23,742 nt of DNA from Saccoglossus kowalevskii (GCF_000003605.2 NW_003146765.1:1-23742); one strand, 5' to 3'. Shown: positions 9,247-20,977, counted from the first letter of the stretch. The notes: generated from the sequence alone by a model not told the origin. Numbers and translations: made by a program.

Positions 9247-10378
9247 AATGAGTCAATATTTTTTTCTATATTCGCAACAAGAGAATTTGCATTATCGATA
9301 CAAATTAATGAATTTGTAGAGAAAATTATATAACGCAAACATATATATTAATATCTCTTCCTAAATTAAAGTCATTTCGGTTTTGATATTATGTACACTA
9401 TTTCTGTAACTGCGCTTGTAAAATACTCCCAAGTAGATTTCAATATTTTAAGGCAGCTTTGTATCACTGTAAAGATAGCATAAACCCGTTAAAATAAATC
9501 ATTCACTAAATCTAATCATCTCCAATCTCATGCTACAAAATCCTTCAGAAATACTGTTGAGAAACTTATCTTCTCGAATTCCTGCTTGAACAACTTGTCA
9601 TGAATTACAATGTTTCACTATATAGTCTTGCCTTTCCATTGCACTTCATAATGTTGTTCTACAGTTAGGTATATGTATATACTAAGTATATTCCCTTATA
9701 TGACAATCTCGTCTTCTTAAGATTGATTTGATTTGATTCTTCATTACTTTTCTAATCGATCTTTTGACATCGGTCACTGACAATTAGACACCAATCATTT
9801 CATCATGGATTCAGTCATCTGTATGCAATTCCCAGTCACTAATAGAATGTTTTCTGCAGTATGCTTTTATTTCCTCATTTAAGTATTTACTAACAGTATT
9901 GCTATTATGAATGATGGGCAAACACCTCAATTATGTACACAAATATTCACCACATGAACCAAACGATATAATTGAAGAAAAGTTCTATATTGCTTGTTTA
10001 TAGTTGAACACTTTAGAGAAGATTGAACGTGTGATGATTTATTAAAACTAGACTGGTGATTTTGACACACATCTGCGAAACCTAAAAATTAAGCAATTCA
10101 GGCACACCCCTCAGATGTCTAGCACAATGTAGGTCATTGTGTCTTTTGTGTCTGGAAGGCACATGGTAGGTAATATATTGATCTTGATTCCCTGGTTTTA
10201 GTTTCGATTGTTTGTTGCGATTCTGATTTATGATCAACTCCACCTATGCCATTTGTCACAATAACGAAACTATTATACTTTATATTATAATAATTGCATA
10301 CAAAGTAAATGTACGAGCTTGGCATTGTCTCTAATGATATATAGATTCCTCTCAGTGATTTAACAATAGAAAAGGTGG
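9247..10378. other. Non-coding AT-rich stretch
   Basis: I see no gene, repeat family or RNA gene. The copies differ here mainly by single bases. Near 10160, copy B carries 19 extra bases between two GAAGG repeats. Confidence 0.55.
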
Positions 10379-10605
10379 GCGATATTTTCGAGAATGACCA
10401 CGTATTGGGATGATATTTTGAAGGAGATATCTTGCATGGCGAAGATATCGAAACCGTCAGGACCCCACACCCGACAGGATATCAGAAAATAATCTCGTTT
10501 CTGATATCCTGGCTCGAATTTATCACTCCGTCGGAACGGTCGTGATATCATTTGGCGGCAAAGCCTAGGAATTATATCGCAACTTATCTCTGAATAAACA
10601 TGCAA
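10379..10605. repeat. GATATC-rich region with a perfect 14-bp hairpin (copy A)
   Basis: Five GATATC sites lie within about 130 bases. Two of them form CAGGATATCAGAAA (10475-10488), which pairs perfectly with 10498-10511 across a 9-base loop. The region is more GC-rich than its flanks. An open frame runs through it on the minus strand (10360-10617, 85 codons), but its protein resembles nothing I know. It may be a small fold-back element or an unrecognised regulatory or coding piece. The hairpin is fully kept in copy B. Confidence 0.55.
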
Positions 10606-10696
10606 ATAAACAATCATGAATATTTATTACATCATGGTTGATTATAATTGTTACATAGATTTGAAACTAACAACGAAATCAATCGATTTTTGTATA

Positions 10697-11412
10697 TTAA
10701 TACTGAAAACACAGTTCTTCGATGTAAACATTCGGTGCTTCATCTTCATTTGCGTCGGTTTTCATCTTCTTGGAAACTGAAACGTCTTGATCTGAACAAG
10801 ACGAGCCGGCACCATTTAAATATTGCTGACTTTCTTCTCCAAGTTCTGGGACGATCGTTTATAGCTACGAACTCCTATTGGAAAAAGGACAAAGTTAATT
10901 CTCGTACAAGTTTGAGATGCTGCCGCCCCCTCCACTACACGACAATAGAATTCTATCTAATTCTATCTGTCTCATAGGAAGTGGCCCAGTAGCAAAACTG
11001 GATAAAAATAGAATCGTTTCCGATACGTTTTGATCACTTCATTTTTTAAATACGAATGTAACTGGCGGTGCATGAAAGTCTGGCAATTGGTAATATAATA
11101 CAAGTATATTTACCTTCAACTCAACGATGTCCTGTATGTTCCGTAATGGGCTGTTCGTCAATACCACTTTCGTTGAGACTAGTAGCCGCTGTAGCTCATG
11201 AACTGTGGTTGGTAAAATTCCCATCTATCCCCGCAGCTTTAAATAACTCCGGTACAATCAGTTTCAATAAGTTGTGGCCTAGTGGTTGTTTGCTGAACCA
11301 GATTTTGGATGACTCTTCGTATTTTCGGAGGGGCTGTAAATAAAATCCCTTTAAATTTTCTTCTTTCGGGCACACCGACACGTATTTCTTAAGAACAATG
11401 GAGTTGCATTAA
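10697..11412 (-). pseudogene. Crypton/ZMYM-type tyrosine recombinase, C-terminal part in two exons (copy A)
   Basis: Exon 1 (minus strand, 11412-11114) reads CNSIVLKKYVSVCPKEEN, then FYLQPL, IWFSKQPLGHNLLKLI, AAGIDGNFTNHSS, a TGA, ATAATSLNESGIDEQPITEH and TGHR. An intron of 239 bases (GT at 11113, AG at 10875) follows. Exon 2 (10874-10697) reads VRSYKRSSQNLE. This is the DUF3504 domain of ZMYM2-, QRICH1- and KIAA1958-like proteins, derived from Crypton recombinases. The Arg of the H-x-x-R box is replaced by TGA, and a second TGA follows TGHR. The nucleophile Tyr is in exon 2. A frameshift follows in exon 2, ahead of an acidic tail ending EELCFQY and a stop. Confidence 0.8.
10875..11113 (-). 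other. Intron of the recombinase pseudogene (copy A)
   Basis: The donor is GAAG before GTAAAT and the acceptor is CCAATAG before GAGTTCG. Joining the two gives E-G-V-R-S-Y-K-R, the exact sequence expected in the family, so the borders are well supported even though the gene is dead. Confidence 0.75.
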
Positions 11413-12364
11413 GGTAGCGAGAAGGGTTTTGTGACGTTTTCGAATAAAACATTCTCTGTCTGTTGTCTCGTTCAGAACAGTAATTTAGCTTATATATTTC
11501 AAAAGACTAAGTATAGAGGTACAAGTTCGCACAAACTGGACAGTCATTGTTTACATAATTATCACGTGACATCAAAAATGGCGAACCTTGTAAAAATGAC
11601 TAAGTCCGCGATTGCGAGAGCACACTGCGGAATTTCCTGCTTTGTTCTCTTTCCTTTTTTATTGATATTTTTGTTTATTTATGAATATATTACTTTACTT
11701 ATGTATCGTATCTTGGACGCCGTGACCACATCTGACTCAATGCAACAAGACTAGTTTCGACGAGTTTTGTTGACCAATCATATAGCGCCCTACTTAAAAC
11801 TGCCAAACTAGCGCATGTGAAATTCGACATGTTTCAACATGGTGTGTGTGTGTGTAGAATAATTCTTACATTTTACTTACGCAAGAATCTGTCATTGTGC
11901 TTACAGCTGCTTTTGCAACCAGTTGTTGACTTGCCTGGTAAGTATGGCAGTATATTCAGCCACTGCTTGTTGCGCGTCTTTTTTTAAATGTAAGCATAAC
12001 AAATGATCAAATTTGGACCGAAATATTGTTTCAGACATAGCAAAGTAAACCTGCAAAATGCATAATATATCATAAAATGTGATGTGGTTATATATAATTG
12101 GTCACGTGATGTAGACTGCCAACATTCACTATTTTGAGGAAAAACACATGAAATCATCGCCTAGCCTCTCATGTTTGAAGCATATTTGTTATTTTGCACA
12201 AGTCGCATGGTAAGTTTAAATGTTGTACTGTAATACATGTCATAATTTATTTCTGTAATGATGGCACGATCTGGAGACATGTCGACAATCATGTAGTTTT
12301 ATTTTTCGCCCTGCAAGTGTTGTAATGTTTCAACTTTCAATATATAACAATGCAATGCTTCCAG
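11413..12364. other. Unit end: no clear gene, promoter-like signals
   Basis: Seen only once in the window. It holds CACGTG E-boxes at 11563-11568 and 12103-12108, AAAATGGCG at 11576-11584 (a YY1-like motif or start context), and a (GT)7 run at 11842-11855. It also holds two strong splice-donor matches, CTGGTAAGT at 11935 and ATGGTAAGT at 12207. A frame from 11578 gives a 59-codon product with one hydrophobic segment. Its reality is doubtful. Confidence 0.4.
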
Positions 12365-12367
12365 TTT

Positions 12368-12450
<83 letters not shown>

Positions 12451-12524
12451 TTATTTATTTATTAATTTATTAATTAATTTATTAATTTATTATTTATTAT
12501 TTATTTAATTATTATTATTATTTA
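12365..12524. repeat. (TTTA)n microsatellite at the unit junction
   Basis: About 85 bases of pure TTTA are followed by degenerate ATTAATTTATT-type repeats. It joins the end of copy A directly to the start of copy B and is the likely recombination or assembly join. Confidence 0.95.
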
Positions 12525-12634
12525 GGGAAGGTATTCAGGTATTTGGATTCTGATCAAACATTAAGATCATTTACAAATATGTGAAGCGAACCCCAAATCC
12601 AGCCCTGTTTGGATTGACAAGAATGATGGGTAAA

Positions 12635-12727
12635 ATAATTTGTCATTCAATCAAACTCATGACATTCAATTGAAAACATTTGCAGTTTGGAATACAAGGT
12701 CATGAGTTTGATTGAATTGCAAATTAT
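12635..12727. repeat. 29-bp inverted repeat (copy B)
   Basis: The arms are 12635-12663 and 12699-12727, with the same two mismatches and the same loop length as copy A. Nothing separates the two versions. Confidence 0.8.
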
Positions 12728-13921
12728 CGAGACTGTGGCACTAAAAATGGGGTAGGGGGTGTGGACGACAGACTGGATTTCATGTACGATCTGTCAGATA
12801 TATTTTGCTCCGTACTCACATACTCTTATTCTAAACGTTTACAGCTTATCTAGGCTTGGAACAAAATACCATTAGCCTATCGCCTTTTTACTTAACAAGC
12901 AAAAATATCACATGCAGAAATGTATAATTATAATTCATGTTTTATTAGACAATGTAATTTTAGTCACACTAAAGCGAACTAAACTAAATCTTGCTATTTT
13001 TGATATAGTTTTATGATATTACAATATATGAAAATTAAATGCGACTGCGATAATGTTTTGTAATTATTACTCATCAATGTTCAATGAAATTCAACAATAG
13101 CTGCTCGTTTTTTAAAAGATATGGTATACGAATCAATTAAACGAGAAAGTGTATTGTCATGCAAATTTGTAGTTTAAGGTTTTAGGATGCCATTATTTAA
13201 GTAATTGTACAGCATTCCCAAGTCAGTAACAACTAGGCATGAAATAAATCTTATCTTGTCAATACAATGCTTTTACGTTGACTAGATTACGCAAGGGTTG
13301 CAAAAAATAAAATGTAATTGTTACTGCAGTTTCAATATTCAATTTGGTAAATTATTTATTATGTTTCTCTGCATAATAGTTGTGCTTTGCTCATAAAAGT
13401 ATTAAAATATTTCTGGCATCTAATCCAAGTTTGTACATTTCCCAAATCTGCTCGGTTCTGGTATTCTGGTCTATTCATGTCGGGATTATTTATAAGCTAA
13501 AGTCTGTTCCAACATATCAATCATTCTCATTGTACCATTGTAAACTTCACTATATTTACTATGCTCACTATATTTGTATGCTTTTTCATGTTGCCAGCAA
13601 TGCTAACTTGTTGTTCAATTCACTGTGATAGCCTTAGAATCCAAGAAGGCTTTCAAGATGACTGCCAGAAATTGACATTCTTACATACCGATGAACCACA
13701 TGGTCTACCAAAAGGTTTGGAAAACATCAATTATGTTATAACACGTACAACCATTCAAAGCCAGTAGATCAAAAGCAAAAAATACTGCAAGATAATCAGC
13801 GAATAACAATGAAACAGTCAGAGTCGATCATGAAAACTAAAAATACAAGTCACATGTCTTTGGGTATTTTAGCCTTTCACAAATTAACATGTTTATTTAC
13901 ATTTTAAAATCACAATTTTAC
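12728..13921. other. Non-coding AT-rich stretch (copy B)
   Basis: Counterpart of 353-1544. I see no gene; the short open frames here are those of copy A with scattered changes. Confidence 0.6.
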
Positions 13922-14329
13922 AAAAGGTTCTTTCTGTTGTTTACTGAGGTACTCATTGCAAGGACTACATTAGGTGATTTTGTCCTTTATTTCCGCTGTC
14001 ATTCCGGGCCAAAATAGTACGTCACGTGCTCGCTGTATACATGCTTCAGCACCTAAGTGGCTTGAATGAATTCAATTGAGCATTTATGGTCTCATTTGTT
14101 TTGGAATTATGACTCGATTTCCTTTGTATAGGACTCCATTGTGTACTGTGATTTCTTCTCTATATGTCCAACGGTCTCTTGCACATATTGGAACATCATC
14201 TCTGTTTTCTGGCCATCCAGCTAATACTGTTGTCATTAAATATTGTAGAGTTGTATTTGTTTGTGTTAGCTTTTTAATTTTCTGATGAGTAGGATCACTG
14301 ACACGTTGGTATTAAGCTTGGTTAATGGA
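13922..14329 (-). pseudogene. Pol: linker and integrase zinc-binding fragment (copy B)
   Basis: Carries the same HLGAEAC, DVLFWPGM and CSPC signals as copy A and ends at the same place. The Arg-to-other change in the ARRARD region (gctcgccgt to gctcgctgt on the plus strand) is one of few differences. It has no DDE core and is not functional. Confidence 0.85.
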
Positions 14330-15649
14330 CTATATTTCTTGAATCAACTTGTCTTCTATTTTCAGCTGAAATAACTGATACTCTGGCATGTTGGAGATAG
14401 TACTCTTCTCTGTTAAATATGCTCTGCTGAGCATATCCGCAATTTGCATTTGGTTGTCGGGTTTATATTGTACCTTGACGTTGTACATTTGAAGACGTAG
14501 CATCATGCGCTGTAACCGTTTCGGTGCTCGGTGTATCAGTTTATTGAAGATAGGTACAAGCGGTTTGTGATCTGAATTTATGGTGATTTCTTCTCTTCCA
14601 TGTATGTATTGATAAAATCGTTCACATGCGAAAACGATTGCTAAACATCCCTTCTCTATTTGGACATAGTTTTGCTCAGTGGGATACAAAGATCTTGACG
14701 CAAATGTCACAGGTTGTCTGTTTTGAAAAAGTTTGGCACCTAATCCTTTGTCTGAAGCATCGCATTGTATGGTTACCTCTTCATTTACATCGTAGTATTT
14801 CAGAATTAATGCATGTGTGATAAGATGCTTTATTTGACTGAACGATTTTTCTTGCTGCGATTCCCATACAAATACAGCTTTGCCTTCTTTCAGCGTCTTA
14901 ACGTAGTTGACGCATCTAAATAAACGTTGTACTGCTTTCTTGCTATCTGGTCTGGGCATATTCTGTATCGTCTGTATTTTCTGAGGATCTGGATTGAGTC
15001 CATCAGTGGTAATCAGCTCTCCCACAAATGGTACTTCTTTGAGCGATAATCTCAGCTTCTTTTTGTTTAATTTCAAGTTAACCTCTCTCGCTCTCTGCAG
15101 TAAATTTCTTAGCTTATTGTTATGGTCTTCCATGTACTGTTGAGAAGTGTCTCCACATCCAAACACAAGTATGTCATCTGCAATGAATTCAATACCAGGA
15201 ATATTATCCAATGTATCATGAAGGCGGCGTTGGAATTCTTCCGAAGCTGATGAAATGCCAAATGGCATCCATACATATCTGTACATGACAAAAGGTGTTC
15301 AGAACGTTGTCAGGTAAGAGCTTTGTTCATCCAGTTTGACCTGTTGGAAATCATCTTTGGCATCTAAAATCGAGAGTACTTTGGCATCGGATAACTTCGT
15401 CTAGCATTGGCATATGATATTTGGGACGTTTAATTGCTCGATTTAAATTTCTGGGATCGAGACATACTCTCAACTTGTTTGGTTTCAGAACAGCTACAAT
15501 ACTGCTCTGTGGATTTAGTAACTTCTTTTATGGTGCCTTTCTTTCCATTTCATTTATTTTGGCTTTCAATTTCAATGCGTCTTGGTATATGCTGTACTGG
15601 CTTAAAAGTTGAGTCCATTTCAATTTTGTATTCACCAGGCATGTACCCT
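14330..15649 (-). pseudogene. Pol: reverse transcriptase and RNase H (copy B)
   Basis: The open part 14330-15286 matches copy A over 318 codons with five amino-acid differences. These come from five base changes by my reading, so every difference seen changes the protein. The FIADDILVFG and DASDKGLGA motifs are unchanged. The N-terminal RT half upstream is broken by the same frameshifts as in copy A. This is a fossil evolving without constraint. Confidence 0.93.
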
Positions 15650-16188
15650 AAACCTTCAAACACATCATTGTATTGTTTGATGATGCTATCTTTAGGTGTA
15701 CATGTAGGGGTTGCATCTTGTGAAATACTATTCACAACATTAAGAGTAATCAGTCCCATATTTGTACATGTATCACCAGATAGTAGTGGTTTCTGTTTTC
15801 CAGCTATAACTTTGAAGTTCAGTATGTATTCTTTATCTTTAACTTTGCAGATCAGGTTACAATCACCAATAGCATTTACTATGATATCGTCATACAGCTG
15901 CAATCTCGCTGTTGTTTTCTCTAATGCTGGTTTACCATGCTGCTTTATGTCACAGTGGTCATTATATGTCATCACATTACAGGTTGCACCAGTGTATAAT
16001 TGACAATTTATTCATGTTTCACCAGTCGTATCACGAAATGTTATTGGTATATAGAATTTCTTTCTATTTCCACATTGAACTGCACCAATAGTATCTATCT
16101 TTAATATGGAATCATCAGAATCTGATACTTCATTCTGCAGCTGGTGTAGATTCTGTTGTACTTGACGCTTCTGTTTGCGTACAGATTA
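15650..16188 (-). pseudogene. Pol: aspartic protease (copy B)
   Basis: As in copy A, with YTGA in place of DTGA (TAC at 15994-15996). Copy B keeps five bases near 15646 that copy A lost. The frame 15975-15550 therefore runs on from the protease through GYMPGEYKIEMDSTFKPVQ into the start of RT, the ancestral arrangement. One S-to-I change lies in the flap segment. Confidence 0.85.
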
Positions 16189-16944
16189 AAAGTGATTTTG
16201 CTTACCACAATTCCTGCAAAGTCTTACCATAGGCTGGACATTTGTTCTTGTCACGTTCATGGTTGCTACCACAATATCTACACTGGGAGGACTTTTCTTT
16301 CGTTTGCTTATACTTGGGCTTTCTTTGCGATGCTCAGTATATTTATGCCGATTGCTTTCTGTATGTTCACCTCCTTTCTTTACATAGTTGACTGGGTTGA
16401 CTGTGACATCATTTCCCATTTGACTTAGCTGTTGACTATTCTAAGTGTTTCTATGACTTTTTGTAAATCACTTGCTTGCTCTCTGAATAATCTTGCTCTT
16501 GCTACGGAATCTTTACAGCCAAGGACCAATCTATCCCTAACCATCTCATCTTCGAATGTGCCAAATGTGCATAGTTCTGCTAACTGACGTAGTCGGATTA
16601 CGAACTGGTCCATGGTTTCATTGGGTTGTTGTTCTGCGTTGTAAAAAAACATATCTTTCATACAGAACGTTGCGTTTTGGTACGAAGTGTGCTTCTAACT
16701 TATCTAATATTGTCTTAGGCTCCTTTATTTCATCATCTGTGAGTTGCAATATTTTCAGTATTTTCTTACACTCTGTACCCATTAACATCTTGAGAGTGGC
16801 AACTTGGATGGGCTTATCTTTCTTATCAAGCTCAGTTGCTGTTTTGTAATCTTCATATGATTCATGATATGCCTGCCAATTTATTGCTATATTTCAATTA
16901 CACTTCATTGGTTCTGGAGCGGGAATGGAATTGTTTGTTGCCAT
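16189..16944 (-). pseudogene. Gag with CCHC zinc knuckles (copy B)
   Basis: The start is at 16944, with the same early TGA and mid-gene frameshift as copy A. One extra A at about 16220 (gcaaagtc against gcaagtc) puts a private frameshift between the two zinc clusters, which are in one frame in copy A. Otherwise nearly identical. Confidence 0.88.
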
Positions 16945-17250
16945 GATCAATCACTTGGGTCAACGCTGACAAGAAATGTTGATTTTACTCACGGTTTTGA
17001 AGTGTTGTGCTGCACACATCTGGGTCAGTTTGAAGGATGGATATTTCAAAAAAATGTTTGCACTCACATATATTCAATTGGTGATATTGTCAAACTGTTC
17101 ACAACAATAATAACGACGATCTGTGCTCAAACACATGTACGGAGTCAAACTTGCCAGTCTTGTATTTTCTCTTTGCTGAGTAGTTTTCGTTTTGGTAGCT
17201 GTGTTGTAATCCAGGCTTTTCTACTGCGATCCAAACTATTTTCCCCAAAA

Positions 17251-17270
17251 CTTCACCACTTCTGACACCA
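17251..17270 (-). other. LTR element primer-binding site (copy B)
   Basis: TGGTGTCAGAAGTGG directly abuts the LTR, unchanged from copy A. Confidence 0.75.
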
Positions 17271-17463
17271 TGTGATGGGTTCTGTTCATTGAAGATAATT
17301 AATGACAAGACGAGTGCCTGAACACTGACAGTATATCTAAGACGCTATTTTATATACCACCCTGAGGTCAGAAAGAGGCTGCAAACATTAAGTATATAAA
17401 CAAGCGGGTTATCAGTATGGACGATGAGGGCGCCATATCTTACATAAAGCTAACTCCCTAACA
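17271..17463 (-). repeat. 5' LTR, 193 bp (copy B)
   Basis: TG...CA ends and TATA box (17345-17356) as in copy A. I saw no difference between the two LTR sequences. No second LTR in this unit either. Confidence 0.85.
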
Positions 17464-18181
17464 AACTTAAAAATAAAAATGAAAAAAAAATGGAAATACT
17501 GTTTATATTTTAATTTTACTTCACTATAAAAATAGATTTGCAGTTGGAAATGTGCTCGTGATACCTTCTGACGTGATTGTATTGCATTCTTCCTTTGCGT
17601 TTTATAGATAAATATGATTAATTCATGGAAGTTTGAACCATTTACTTAAAAGGGAAAGAGTCATCGCACAAAGTGCATCAGATTGGCGCGTTGACTGCCG
17701 TCCTTTAACCATGCTGCAATCACATGACATGTGATATTTTGAATTGTTAGTTCGTGGACACTGTCAATTCAGTGTTGCTAGATTTCCTTTTCCTTGTATG
17801 TATTCATTAAGCTTATGGATAATTTTATTCATACTACTATTGTCTAACGATAGTGGATGTTTCAAATAACTTGCGCAACATAATAACATATAAGTGTGCG
17901 CAGAAAATTTATATTAGTTTCATCCTGCTAATTCTATCCATCCGAAATCGGTTTCTAATATATGCCTTCGGCACCACGCCCTTCTGAAACGTTTGAACTC
18001 ATTAATTTACATGATAAATTGACTGTCAAACAAGAAATGTTGTCACATACAGTGCAAGACACAGCCCACTAATTTAAAATAACGTCATATTTTGACTATT
18101 TTTGAAGTAGTGTGGGTGTATAATTATCCGTTACCTGAATTTTCCGATGCGTGTCAAATCGTATACCGATTAAAATTATTC
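17464..18181. other. Non-coding stretch outside the LTR (copy B)
   Basis: Counterpart of 5081-5789; I see no gene. It contains the 8-base insertion tgcattct or its equivalent near 17585. Confidence 0.6.
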
Positions 18182-18517
18182 ATATTTTCTGATTTTTGCA
18201 TGTACATAAAATACAGTACCGGAACTATATATTGACCCCACAAACCAGTCTCCTGCATTACAGCCTATCAGGCCATAGAAGTAAAAGAAGCACACTCTAG
18301 ATCCAGATTCACCTGTAAGGTAGCTATTTTATGAATTTTCGCAGTTATTTAGAGCAATGTATTAATTAAGGACCTAATTTTGGCTAGAAAAATGAGTTTC
18401 GTTCATTACTGTGTACCATATCTGACACCACCGTCTGTGACAATAATGACAGTGTGGTATTTAGAAATGATGCATTGTTGTCACGCTAATTTTCTACAAC
18501 ATCTACCAAAATTCATG
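18182..18517 (+). repeat. Block R1 with putative promoter and exon 1 (copy B)
   Basis: Matches R1 of copy A, including the TATATAT (18226-18232) and the CACCT before GTAAGG (GT at 18315-18316). Its partner R2 lies at 20653-20977. Confidence 0.7.
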
Positions 18518-19470
18518 TATGCATCTTTCGAAAGAAATGGCGCGAAGGGATATAACAAACTATCGAATTGAGGGTTATATTTTTTTATTTGTTAATTTGT
18601 AAAACATCTACATTCAAATAATATGATTTCTTTGCTTGCTACGATTGTGTCACGAAAAGTGGGACAACATATTATTAAAAATATCTATAACTGAACTGTT
18701 CTCCTTACCAACGATTTTCGCCACCTTTTTACAGATGAACTGGTCTATTTATCCACGATTTCTCACCAATTATAATGTTCATATGGTTAACATATGTAGA
18801 AATTGTCTAAGCAATGGACGGGTGACACATTATTCTTGGAGTTACAATTCAACTCCCATGCAACAGTATATAACCCATGTGCCTTGTTGTAATAATAATA
18901 ACAAATTAAACCTAATATAAATGGTCAGTTAACATGACTTTAATTAGGCGTCGTACTTTGCAACCGCAGACACAGCTAATATTGATGATAAAACATCACA
19001 GCTAATACATTGCTTTGACCAAGCTTTCTTCATGTCCCTTGATTCCCTCCGTCTTTATCCGCGTGGGATAATTGCTTGTTTGGTCTAATCATCAGTGTAA
19101 ATTGCTAAATATTGCTCAGTACACTTGTTGGTATAAGTAATACATAAATTGCATGATCTTTCGACGTAATCGAAAGGTTTAATGTGAATGAAGCGTTAGA
19201 GAGCTTTGTGAAAGTCAATTTAGCCAATATTGTTTTATAAACTCGGTAGTGGTTACGTAAAAAATAAGTCTGTTCGTATATACATTAGTGACTTGCTAAA
19301 TAATATCAACATTATTTTACAAGCAAATCACTTTGATTAGCACTGCGTTTCCGACCCACACTATACTTGACATGTAAATAACTTGAATAAAATGGGTCTG
19401 ACCTTGCTTTCTCTGACAACAACAATCATTATTTGCATAATATGTTCTTAGTATGTTTGTTTGTTTTTAG
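18518..19470. other. Non-coding; possible intron of the sulfotransferase gene (copy B)
   Basis: Counterpart of 6126-7078; I see no gene. It ends in the acceptor AG at 19469-19470. Confidence 0.5.
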
Positions 19471-19600
19471 AAAAGCAAAATGTACAAATTATATTATTAT
19501 GAAGGAGTGTTGATGGACAGCATCTTCCCAGCTTCAGTTCTAGACGCGTTGAAATCATTTGAAGTACGAGATGATGACGTATACATAGTGACGTTTGGAG
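19471..19600 (+). CDS. Cytosolic sulfotransferase, N-terminal coding exon (copy B)
   Basis: ATG at 19480, then the same 40 codons as copy A with no base difference across the 130-base exon. The same acceptor and the same GT donor (19601-19602) are present. As in copy A, the exon carrying the PAPS-binding K-x-G-T-T-W box is not seen downstream before the window ends. This may be a second gene copy or the other allele of one gene. Confidence 0.85.
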
Positions 19601-20652
19601 GTTAGATATCCCAAGAAATGGCAAATATTATTTCGATTGCGGTTCTCTTATTTTCATTCGTTTTTTCTAGTTAAAATTCATTCTTCTTTGTGGTCAGAGG
19701 CCAACTTGAAGCCACACACGACGACGGTGGTGGTGACGATGCATATATCTTGCATCTAAATACTGGATTCCTTCTTCAATTATGTCATCCCAATCCCAAT
19801 CAATATCACTGTCAACGACATTTTCCCCGCATTTCGTTAAAATAAATTGCCCAGAAGTCAAAAACATGAAAATTTCACAGCAGTGAAACATGAAAATAAA
19901 GTTGTGTACGCCTGCGCAGAAGTGAATTTCAAGGTATTCTGGGCGATAAGGATGTCATACTATATGCTAATTTTATGTTAATATAGACAGTGTAGGGATT
20001 ACCGGTAAGCTAATTTTACGAACACAAATTGTCAAAAATCATTTATTGGACTTAGATATGAGTAATTATTATCAATCCATCTTCGATAGAGTGAGAAGAA
20101 AATTCAAGATAACGTTTTTGAAAAAAAGGTTGACATTGTACAATTATATTATCAACGGGGCTTGAACTATTATGCATGAAAATGTAAATGTACATTAATT
20201 GTGATTAATCATGACGTTAGTTCGGTATCATACTTCAAATTTGAAATAATTTCATTTACTCTACAGTTTCTAATTGCTGGATACATCTGAAAAAACATGT
20301 CATACTACCACATATTTAGTTAAATTATAAACTATACATGTTAGATTTTATCTCGGTTACATTCTTAGGTAAATTGACTGTAGTTAGAATGGCACAAAGC
20401 TCGTTAAAATATAATTGCTTTGTTTGTGGCTCAACCTTCACAATATGTCTGGTGCATTTTGATAACGTTTATAAAGCGAAATTATTATTTAGTCCGTGTT
20501 CTTGCTTGTCAAAATGTGCTTCAAACGGATCTCTATCATACATATTTAATTGAATTGTATAAATATTAATAAAAAAAAATAGAAACGTTTTCTATAATTA
20601 TTCACGATAGATCACATTTTTTGTGGTTTTCCATTTAAAATACGCACAATTA
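19601..20652. other. Non-coding after the sulfotransferase exon (copy B)
   Basis: Counterpart of 7209-8275. The minus-strand open frame is at 19694-19891, with Y-to-C and G-to-R changes against copy A. About 15 bases found in copy A are missing near 20540. Confidence 0.5.
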
Positions 20653-20977
20653 TCCCATTTTTGCTGGTACATAAAATATGAATACAGGGATTATTTAGTG
20701 GCACTACAAAGCAGTAATCAATTCTACAGTATACCAGGCCAATACTAGTTGACAAAGCACACACTAAATCCAGATTCACCTGTTAGATAGTTACTACTCC
20801 ATATGTTCCATTCATATGGTGAAATTGAAATTAATCTATAACGTAATTTTCAGAAGTGGTCGAAGGAAAAATGTTCCGTGCATCATTATGTACCGGGAGT
20901 GACAAAATTGTGTGAGATATCTCTGTGATAATTTTAAATTCCATGTAGATATATTTAGATATATGTCAACCAAAATA
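20653..20977 (+). repeat. Block R2 (copy B)
   Basis: Matches R2 of copy A with a few substitutions. The donor-like CACCTGTTAGA is kept. No sulfotransferase exon follows. Confidence 0.7.

Larger units (their letters stand above)
149..12364 (+). repeat. 12.4-kb tandem unit, copy A
   Basis: This stretch matches the DNA from about 12525 onward, in the same orientation and order, with scattered substitutions and small indels. Matching bases are 12375 apart near position 260, 12377 near 1003, 12383 in the LTR, 12392 at the sulfotransferase exon and 12403 near 10900. Bases 11343-12364 have no partner inside the window because copy B is cut by the window end. The unit may be a true segmental duplication or a second haplotype. 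Confidence 0.97.
13922..17463 (-). mobile_element. Truncated Ty3/gypsy-type LTR retrotransposon (copy B)
   Basis: Same insertion as in copy A, with the same outer LTR edge and the same truncation inside integrase. It was therefore duplicated together with the unit and did not transpose separately. It keeps the stops and frameshifts of copy A except for a few private changes noted under its parts. Confidence 0.93.

Noticed and set aside
10648-10977. 109-codon plus-strand open frame
   Set aside because: It lies antisense to exon 2 and the intron of the recombinase pseudogene, which has the better support.
149-12364. The duplicated unit as one large transposon or virus
   Set aside because: The unit holds unrelated fossils on both strands and has no terminal repeats other than a simple TTTA tract, so it is better read as a duplicated genomic segment.
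15434-16003. A 189-codon plus-strand open frame in copy B
   Set aside because: Antisense to the protease and RT start. It is longer than in copy A only because copy B keeps five bases that copy A lost.
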